Shown here one piece after another: positions 55,017 through 64,000 of a stretch of 64,000 nt of DNA; the stretch's first letter is position 1, and each line of letters opens with the position of its first letter. The position numbers and the translations under genes were made by a program. Origin of the DNA: Antedon bifida (taxonomy: Eukaryota; Echinodermata; Crinoidea; Comatulida; Antedonidae). The notes below the pieces were generated by a model, which was given only the letters and a program-made list of their open reading frames with translations, did not search any database and had not been told where the DNA came from. The stretch spans positions 14,942,001 through 15,006,000 of the forward strand of contig OY727102.1 of the NCBI GenBank assembly GCA_963402885.1, in the 5' to 3' direction.

Positions 55017-57405
55017 ATATAATTTCAAAGGGATATCAACATAACTGGAATTTGGTCTGAGGTTTTAAATTATATGCAAGCTACTGACGCGAGGTATTAA
55101 AAGTATTGTTATTGCGCAATGGGAGGGTTTTAAACTACAATTGAAACCCAACCAGAGGCGTGTATACGTGTATATATACTGGATTAGTTCTGAAAAGAAC
55201 TGTTGATTTTCTCGACGTTTCGATCAATATGCTTTGATCGTCCAGAACAACTATTACACGTGGTGTACCGTAAACTTTATATCAACATTTGATTTCGCCA
55301 TGCAAACCTTCAAACAATACAAGTGTTATTCATGACAACGAGAGTACCATCAATTGTAAAAAAATCAATATTATAATGATTATTTAGCGCTGTACACATG
55401 CTCCTTTCGCATTATACGGATTGGTTTTGTCGTATCAAGGTACGTATTGACATACAGCCTATATTAATTATTTTCATATGTATTTTGTAGAATTTAACTG
55501 TTGAAATGTCAATCTATTCTTACTTCTACTTAGAATATAAAATATACAAAACTGAATGTAGGGCCTATGACTTGAATGAATCTTTCATTAGAGTCTCGTT
55601 TTATAAACTATTATGGTAATAACTGTTGGTTCAACCTTTACGAAATATTTTCACCAACTTATAAACAAAGTTATTATTTGTGTATAATCACGTATGCGCG
55701 TGATACGAAATTAACCAATCGGATAATAAAGATACACAAGATGTGTGATAGTGATTGATTAATTAACTAACTAAATGTTCCTTTTTCTACAGAAGCAGTT
55801 TTCTCTTGTTTCATTTATTGTTTCGTTACATTGAGAGGAGACTTCAACATTAAAAACATGTACGATTTTATAAGTTTTAAGATAATTCCGTGAAAATCCG
55901 CCATGCTGGTAAAACAATGAATATTTGTAATAGGCCTATGTCTACTGATAGAACTTGTAGAATCAAACCGTTAAAAAAATGTTAACAACTGAACACACAA
56001 AAGGAGCACTGATCTGTATAGTTAAACAGTAATAGTAATACGTTATTATGTTTATCTATTATTAGGTAGGCCTATATAAATCAATAATAATTACGGAAAT
56101 TATAATATTGATATCGTGGCTCTTATTACAAGGTATTACCATACAATGCCATCATTCGTGTAATAGTTGATAATGTATGTATACAAGGGAATTCAAATGA
56201 TATTACTAAAATTAATAATAACAAAAAAAAATTGTGTTTTTTAGGGTTCTTTACATTCTGACATTCAGAGAAAGATCCAGAGAGAGCGAGGAACCCGAAG
56301 AGTCGACTTTAAACCATCTTCTTCAGAAACACAATATACATGGCAACAACGGAGATGGCAACTACGTTATTGCTCTTGATAATGATGGTAGAGAAACCGA
56401 ACGAATTGATCAGAACATGACTATCGGACAACTTGCTCGTGGTTTACGTGTAAACGAAAGCCTGAAACTAAAAGCCTATGTATGTATTGTAGTTAATTAC
56501 AATGAATACTGCATTTATTTGAATAACCATTAGAAATAAGTGCACCCCTCGAGTAAACTTTCGCCGGCAAGAAACGCCCCATCCACATCCATATCATAAT
56601 TACAACAACACATTTCTGCCATGATCTACAATTTACTAAACATTTTGATAACATTTTTACTGCATTTTATCACTATTTTTTCATATCTACATGGAGAATC
56701 TGTTTTATTATGTATGCTACCATTCACTAAAAAAAAACAAAAAACAAAAAGAACATCTCCCTCGAATAAACCACCAGTTAAAAGCCTTCCTGAACAATAA
56801 ACGGCCTCTAAAAAGCCCCTGAACAAAAACGGCCCGTCGAGTTTAACCTATTAGAAAACTAAACTAAACTAAAACTGGGTTTATTATTACACACATACAC
56901 GTATGTCACATGTTAAGAGTTATTTTATTCTAATTTAGAAATTAATTTGAGAAAAACAAACTAGATATGCTTATTTCCGCTATTGCTATTATCAGAATTA
57001 ACTAATTACAATTCTAAATTGATGATAGTAACCTAATAATAATAATAATAATTATCCTTTGCCATTGTTATCGTTTGTCATTCTAAATTGATGATGATAT
57101 TTTCGTCGTAACTTATTCAATAATTTTACTTTTGTACATTTAGAGAACGGATGACCGACTGTTAATTATGAATGCTGGCCACAATTAATACGGTACTACG
57201 GTATAGATTTGGCAGTTTGTTTCAAGATATTTCTTCAGTTTTAAGGGTGTTTACGTACACGTTCGATAAAGTTGATTATAGATTATTATTTGTTTATAAG
57301 GGTAGTTAGAGGGTTTGGTTTAAAGTTAGATTGATTCTGATTATTCGGTTCATTAAGTGTTATTTAATGCGTCTCGCTTTAGCAGCTCAAGATAAATCAC
57401 ATACT
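55017..57405 (+). CDS. Unrecognised small-protein gene, copy B
   Basis: The main exon at 56245-56479 encodes VLYILTFRERSRESEEPEES, then TLNHLLQKHNIHGNNGDGNY, VIALDNDGRETERI, and MTIGQLARGLRVNESLKLKA followed by Y. The last exon at 57144-57188 reads RTDDRLLIMNAGHN and stops. Splice sites match copy A (acceptor ...tttttag, donor TAT|GTATGT, final acceptor ...acatttag). The exon-1 equivalent ends at 55439 (AAG|GTACGT) but has no ATG in the matching frame, so the true start is unknown. Conserved positions between copies include VLY-L-FR, STLN-LL-KH, TIGQL and R-DD. The rhythm looks like a ubiquitin-type beta-grasp fold, offered only as a hypothesis. The span given is the duplicated block. Confidence 0.45.
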
Positions 57406-57799
57406 CGTACTATGCCTATATTGGAAAAACATCCCTATTCGGGGTAAATCGTTTAACCTAAATTCGTTTTAATCGGCAATATTTAGTTATCTAATACAAG
57501 TTGGTATACTGGTTTTTATTGGGTGTTAGAAATTAGTACCGAAAGTATGTACCAACTTTATATATCATGTAGTAAAATTCTAAAAGTTAGGCGCGGTTTA
57601 CCAAAATTTGTCCTATTGATTTATATATATAGATAAGGAACTATCATGAAATTGATGTCGCAAAGAAAATTCCTAAAGAGAATAATATGTATAAAGTGGC
57701 AGGAGAAAAAAAAGGTCTGTATAAAAGAACAGGAGAGATTGAGTGAAGAAAGCGCACCCTAGATTAATATTCACACAGCATGAATTCCCATATCCAGTA

Positions 57800-58450
57800 T
57801 TGATTTCATTTTGTAGCTTAAACTACAGATATTTCAAAATAAAGGAACACTTCGTTATAACAAAATCAATGGCTGTAAATAGTCCCGAATTTTATTCTTG
57901 ATAATTTGTTTTTTCTTTTAATAATAATTTATCAGAGTTTGGAAAAGTGCGCGTTTATTATACTTAGTCATCCCATGTGAATTAAATTATAAAGGCAGAC
58001 ACGGGTTACTACTAGATCTCAATTTAATTACAAAAGTACCAAATAGGTAACAAATATCTCACACAAACAAATTGCAAAATATCGAAACCATTGAAAAAAC
58101 CCCAATTTAAATGAATAAAAGTGAACACACACATGAACAAAACTATTCCAAACGGTTTGATGTATAATTAATACACCACAAAAAACACCCACAATAATAT
58201 AGTTTGGCATTTTATACTTTCGTTAGTGTTTGCGCGAATCATCTAATTCACACAGATATTTAAAAGTGAAGGGATAGTGTATAACAAAATCAATGACGGT
58301 AAAATAGTTACTAATTTTATTCTTGATACAATTTGTTTTTATTTTAATAATTTGTCAAAATACTTTTATCAGAGTGCGCTTTTATTATACTTGCCCATGC
58401 AAAGTATAATCACCACATATTAAGGCAGAAAAAGAGCGTGCTGAGCACGA
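57800..58450. repeat. Tandem duplication, about 420-bp unit, two diverged copies
   Basis: 'aacaaaatcaatggctgtaa' (about 57859) repeats as 'aacaaaatcaatgacggtaa' (about 58282). Each copy continues with 'attttattcttgata', 'tatcagagt', 'gtttattatactt' or a variant, and 'aaggcaga'. The second copy has a few internal indels. Confidence 0.65.
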
Positions 58451-60931
58451 GCTAGTATATAGTTATTTACTCATTACCTTTATGTGCAGTTACATGGATG
58501 CATGTTCAGTTACTAAATAAACCTTTTAAGCCAGAACTTACGTTGTATGCGTTTTATTTTTTTGTATATTGTCACTTCACAGTCTCCGTGTAGCAAAAGT
58601 TTATTCTATGGAGAGGGTAGGTACAATCTCAACACCCTCCAGATTGCCCAAACCGTCATGATTATACCAATTTTAAAATCTTTGATTTAAAACTATATTT
58701 CTTTCAGGATAAACTTATACTTTGAGGTTTAAACGTCTTTCGCTTTATTTCATGTTTAATTATATTTATTACCATTAGTATTATTATTTTTTATTTAATT
58801 TTTTGTTGGGACACACAGTGACATAATATTATTAGAATCTTAATTGACTATCAAATCAGAGGTAATTTTAAGTCCTTTCAATCGGTTTACGAACGTAGAA
58901 ATGTGATGTCATACTCAAGAATAAGAAGTGCTTACGGTCTGTCCGTGTAGGAACTATACGATTGATTTATAATCTAAAAAATAATCGACAGTTGCGAACG
59001 TAAAATGCATATTAATTGGACATTTAAGGGATTTTTGGGGTGGCGGGTGGGGGAAACCCACAGAAACAAACTACCACTGAATGAACTACTGTATACCTTC
59101 TGTGGATATGTGCGTAAAATTATTGGGGTTCTAGAGGAATAGGCCTACGGAGATAAATGTTATAGTGCCTCCATCGCTAAGAGCAAAAAGCTAATGCGCA
59201 CGCGTAAGCAAAGATTTGTAAAGTAAAATTTACCTAAGACAATTTTTCTGCTAAGACTGTTTGATAAATAAGATTAAGTTATTAGCTTAAAGCACTTCTT
59301 AAATATTTCAGCTTAAGCAAAAATATAAGCAAATATTGAAAAATTCCAACCCTGTTGCTTAAATACCATGAATTTCGAGGGCAGCTTCGGGGGATTTTAT
59401 CTCCGATATACTGGTTATGATGTCACAAAAAGAAACTCTGACGATAAACTCATCGGAGATCTTCCTAGACATGACCTGACAATTGATGTATGTTTCACCA
59501 TTGCCACGTCTCATTAAAATAAAGAAAATAAGTGCAGGTCATTCTAATACATCGTAAAGCCTTAACAAACGATAAGAGATACGATATATTTTAAAAACGT
59601 TAGTATCAATTCATTGAGAATTATTTAGATTATTATCATAGGTTTATGCTCTATATGATAAATGACATTTATTTACATTCAGTGCTCAACATGACCATAT
59701 GAAATTGTCTACACCATATGTACAGCATAATACCAAAACAACCTTAGACATTATTTGTAATTTTAATTATTCAACACTGGTTTTATTCCTTAATGTTAAA
59801 GTATGAACCCGTCTGTATTTCTCGGCACGAATTGTGTAAGCTGCTGGTACCAGAGAATCCGAAAATCCTAGAATCTAGTCAGCAATGATTCACACGAAAA
59901 CTGAACGGCGCCGGTTAATAATTTAATTTTTGGCGCAAAAGGGACCGAGGTGCACCTTGCAGATTTGCCGTCTCCCTATGAATTATGACAACTATCTATA
60001 GGCTATTCTGGAACAGCTAAGGTTCGGCATTCAGACTGGAAAAATCCCTCGGGTTATTTTAAAATTTGCTCTACTCTTTGATTACGTCATGGTTAACAAT
60101 AGTAAGTGACATAGTAGGCCTATTAATTATTAAAATTAAAAAAGAGGAAAGGATGAGTTGAAAATTTATTGTTATTCTCAGTCGCAGTGGTTTCGAAAAC
60201 TATTACTTTTTAAATCTTTAACTGAAAACACTTTGATCACTGCCACTTCATCACACTCGAACTAACCGATCATTACACTGATCATTACATTTTTTAACTC
60301 CCATCTCATTATACAGTAGTATATATTATTAATATTAAGCATCATACTCCAATCACACAAAGAAAATGGTTTTAGTACCGATCCATGTCTGATATTTTCG
60401 AGACATGCTCTCGATAGACTGGAGAACATTTTAATTAGTCTTTATGATTATTTGATTGAACATTTTTTTTAAAGCCACATTTTAGTAATTCTCTAGTAAA
60501 ATAGTCTTGTTACTTGCTCAAATAATTTGCATGCTTTTTAAAAAAAATTGAATATTTTGAATAGTATTTCACATTCAATCTTCTGATGTAGTCTTTTTTA
60601 TTAGAAATGACTAATGTTATATGTATGTTTTAATTTAAAATTGTAAATTTGAAAATAGTAGTAGTACTTGCATTGGTAAAAATAATAATAATACATGTAA
60701 TATGATTATTGTTAAATCAACATAAATCTTCCATTATTTAACAACACGGCTCTCTTCCGTTCCGTGAAGTTTGAATGTAACATAATGCTGACTGAACGTA
60801 CAGTAGGATTAAAACACTTCCTAAACATTGTAGGTACATTTAATTCATTATATTATATGTAAGATTCAAAACTGCATTAAGATATTTATATTTCTTGTTA
60901 TATCAAAACAAACGATGTCATAATTATATGT
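58451..60931. other. Intergenic stretch with nothing recognised
   Basis: This AT-rich sequence lies downstream of the FN3 gene. A possible polyadenylation signal for that gene (AATAAA on the minus strand) lies near 60597-60602. No exon, repeat unit or inverted repeat could be supported elsewhere. Confidence 0.4.
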
Positions 60932-63900
60932 CTATGGTATCTGATAGAATGCAGTGTTTACGGTAGAGCACAGGCCTGCACAGCTAATTGCTGTTAGCGT
61001 TAGGAAGTAGTCAACATTAACGCCTACATTACTCAGTAACATAGTTTTTTCTGATGTTTCAAGCCATTGAACAACATCAGAAGCGCCATTTTGTGTTCCA
61101 ACAGACACTTCATAAATTAACGATGAATTTGCTTGGAATGTTTCATCCCAGTCTAGCTTTACATTTCCCGTATTTGGCCATGTCAGTATAACATTATCTG
61201 AAGAGAAAAATATATACATGTTCGATATATGAAAGTATTGTTGTTATATGTATGTATAGTATGTGATGAAATGATATCTAAAGGCCTATCATACTATTTT
61301 CCTATTTAAATGATCTTTAGATATGACAATGGTTCATTATGCATATAAATTGTTGCAGCAACATTTACAATGTTTGTAACACCAGGGCCTAGGTAACGTA
61401 AGTAAGTTTAGCCTACAGGTCAAATTACTTGTCCTGTGCGTAGACTATACTCCCTAAAACCCATCAAGTAAATTGTCGCAATATCGAACTTAAATATTTA
61501 AAGTGACCCACAGGTGAATGACCTATAAATTTGAATTCATTATTGTGTGTGTGTAACTTACTGACAATCACTGGCGGTAATGTCTCTATAGAAACTTCTG
61601 CAGCAACACTATCACTAGTCATGTTGACTTGGTTCACAGCACGAACAAACACAACATACTTCATGTGGGGCAGTAAAGATAGATCATCGATAGTTGCCTG
61701 TGTATCTTCGGACGTTCCGCAAGTGATCCACTGCCCAGTGCATGTTGTAATGTTAGTTCCAATGCAGCACTTTATAGAGAACATTACATTGGAACAAAGA
61801 TTATTTTTTAGTAATTTTTCAGTAGGCCTACAGATATGGAAACGCGAATCCCAAAGTACCATAGATTTTGTTTAATCCAACACCGTACCATTACACTGCG
61901 ATCCCAGACGAATTGGCAACTTTGTGACATCATTTATTCGGTTCAATATAGGTCTATAACTGGGATCGTCGTTCGAAGCTAACGTTTATCTCTACAGTAT
62001 ATAGAAAGAGATACCTGCACCACCATAAAACTTAGGAGTATAGACCAATTAATACTTTGTCTGAATATTTCGACATTGATTATGTTATTATCAATTTACA
62101 ATATTTAAACTTTACACAATGATGAAATGTATTGCTAGGAGCACAACTTATTGTTTCATAAACGTAAGATGATCTTTCAATGTTTTGTTTCTTTATAATA
62201 TTAGCACATGTTGATTATAGAAACACATTATCAAAAGAAGAATACTGTAGTTCAGAAACTTACTTCATAACGAATGATTTTAACAGGAGCATAGAATCCA
62301 TCCCACGTAAGAACTAACCGAGTTGTATCAGACTGATAATACCCACGTTGTATGTACGGAGATGGCGATGACGTCAGTACCCGAACATTAGCATTTTCGA
62401 CAGTTGGTGGACGAGTTACTATAACAACTCCATCGGAACTTTGTCTGGAACTCATCCCGGCGTTGTTGTGAAACTTCATCGTAGAAAACAGTGGTACATT
62501 TTCATATCTCGTTTCATTCAATAAAGATAATCCGAATTCTTTGTCACAATCTACTTCAGTATACTTTTGAATTTCGTCCGTTAATGGATGATAACCTATA
62601 TTAAGAATAATAACTTATTATTAAATAGATTTTTTTTTAGTTTATTCCAAACTCGTATACATTAAAATGTTCACCTAACTTAATCCTTAAAAACAAACAA
62701 ACATCGTATTTTTTTTTTATTTATTCTTTTTTAACAATTCCGTCAACCTCTAAATAAAACGTCACAGAAAGAGTTGTTATCATAAGATGGTTTGTGTTTT
62801 TAACATAAATGGTTATGGTACAAACCTATTGCCCATTCACACAAGTATATTCCACTTTGCGCATCGAATGCTGACCACGTGATCATTACATTGTGATCAG
62901 TCTGATAGTCAATATCAAAAGCGTCTAAACCATCATAAACGAATTCAACAACTGGTTCTGTCATATCTATAGTTAATGGTGTACTTTTAACTCGAGTGGA
63001 TAGACCAGCTGCATTGGTTGCAATCACAGTAACGTGTACTTGGACGCCATTTTGTAGAACTACGTCACTATTGATTCCTTCATTTTTGGTGCCAGTAGAT
63101 TTGAATCCTTGGATTTGTGTTCCTCCTTGGACAGTACCTAGAAATAATTCATAATTGCCTATATTTTATTATTTATTTAAGTATTTTATTTAAGTTTTTA
63201 AACGACTAGTTTTGTAGGCCTAATTAATCTACCAGGCCTGGCAAGCTATCCTAAAACATGGCTGTTAAAGTAGTATATAGAAGCCATCTAATTTGATTAC
63301 CGATTGCCCATGTGTAATCCACAATTGGGCTTTCTGGATCAACGAAGTGCCACATTGCATGTATTGATGACCAATCATGTATGAACTGAGTTTTAAACTG
63401 AATAGCTCCATCTCCAATCACATCTGCCGTATCTTCATTGTTGTCATGGTAGGAATATGTTGCAACCTAGATACAATAATATAGTGTATTTTTTGTTTTT
63501 AACCTACCGTATTCATTAGTACTATAAAAAGCAATCATAACTACAATATTTAATTTCATTGTATTTTTTTTTAAAATAAAATACTGCTAAGCCTACAAGC
63601 AGCAGCTTACGTAGTTTATACTGTAGGCCTCCACATGCACACTTTTGAAGAAAAAGGCATTGGTGTGCTTTATAATGTTTTAACAAAAATACTAGAGCTA
63701 AGAAATAGAATGAATGCACACAATTTGATTACAAGAAGATAAATGAACTGAATTATTTACAATATGAATAAGTTAGATTGGAAAAGAAGAAAAGTGACAC
63801 TTACAGTTAAATTGTCTAACAGCATCAGTCCGTTTGTGCTGACTGTGTATATGGTAATTTCACTTTCTATGGAATTGGCTGTAAAGAAATATACGTGTCT

Positions 63901-64000
63901 TTGCCAAACATCACTTCCATTAATGTCATTACCATTGTATAACTTGAATATATGATGCACATCGGGTGCTTCAACTGCAGCTTCTTGTCTTACCAAAGGC
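60932..64000 (-). CDS. Fibronectin-III-type extracellular protein, 3' end, six exons
   Basis: Exons are 63805-64000 (continuing right), 63301-63466, 62826-63137, 62264-62595, 61562-61769 and 60932-61197. All are GT-AG with compatible phases, giving about 490 residues and a TAG stop at 60934-60932. Repeated beta-sandwich motifs are visible: WHFVDPESPIVDYTWAIG, then GTQIQGFKSTGTKNEG with VHVTVIATNAAGLSTR, then FDIDYQTDHNVMITWSAFDA with SGIYLCEWAIG, then VLTWDGFYAPVKIIRYE, VVFVRAVNQVNMTSDSV, and a final YFLTLTAISCAGLCSTV. These are FN3-like domains of a type frequent in uncharacterised sea urchin and amphioxus proteins. The protein ends AFYQIP, with no transmembrane helix or GPI-like tail, so it is probably secreted. 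Its N-terminus is outside the window, and I do not assign a gene name. Confidence 0.83.

Noticed and set aside
55195-55275. Hammerhead-ribozyme-like sequence on the minus strand (CTGGACGA, GATCAA/TTGATC stem, GAAACG)
   Set aside because: The core differs from CUGANGA by an extra G and no closing stems I and III could be paired convincingly. More likely a repeat that merely resembles one.
61801-61862. Extension of the FN3 exon upstream of 61769 to include an ATG
   Set aside because: The frame is open but a matching acceptor and phase-0 join to the preceding exon lie at 61769; the upstream part looks intronic.

Overview
The window is nuclear DNA of an intron-rich, AT-rich animal. The best fit is an invertebrate deuterostome, probably an echinoderm. 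That rests on the overall look: a full-style ADGRV1 gene, a DIRS-type retrotransposon, tRNA-derived SINEs with a deuterostome-like core, dispersed 'taggcctac' words, and an FN3 gene of a type common in sea urchins and amphioxus. It is an inference, not a species call. Nothing bacterial or viral is seen.

Region 1 (1-27208, minus strand) is the 5' part of an adhesion-GPCR V1 gene (ADGRV1/VLGR1/GPR98). I reconstructed 35 coding exons, from the signal-peptide exon at 27184 down to an exon at 109-228. Every junction is GT-AG and the reading phase carries through all of them, giving about 2,620 residues. These comprise a signal peptide, about ten Calx-beta repeats, one LamG/pentraxin-like domain (exons 14230-15962), then more Calx-beta repeats with a cysteine-rich insert (1704-2037). 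The EAR repeats, GAIN/GPS and 7TM parts lie beyond the left edge. The introns hold a TWA-duplicating MITE family, other MITEs, tRNA-derived SINEs and a 5'-truncated non-LTR retrotransposon (about 6900-8401).

Region 2 (27.2-30.2 kb) is the ADGRV1 upstream and 5'-UTR intron. It is dense in TACTGTACAGTA-like palindromes and has a possible non-coding first exon near 29.75 kb. Region 3 (30.2-40.2 kb) is a repeat island with related, inverted ends. It holds a roughly 60-bp GATATC satellite, a 120-bp satellite, CAACGTTGAA repeats, several local tandem duplications, a degenerate 'accaccctatagaac' minisatellite, and one plausible terminal coding exon (36467-36675).

Region 4 (42.4-57.4 kb) is a tandem segmental duplication carrying two copies of a small, unrecognised gene (plus strand). 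The main exon (52071-52311 and 56245-56479) is conserved at protein level. Copy A is inflated by a dead DIRS-type retrotransposon (about 43.27-45.69 kb), a 2.1-kb near-perfect palindrome (47810-49953) and another inverted-repeat element (50.1-50.95 kb). Region 5 (57.4-60.9 kb) has one local duplication and otherwise nothing recognised. Region 6 (60932-64000, minus) is the 3' end of a fibronectin-III-type extracellular protein gene, with six exons and a stop codon at 60932-60934.

The two recognised genes encode large, cell-surface or secreted adhesion-type proteins. Nothing in the sequence shows that they work together.
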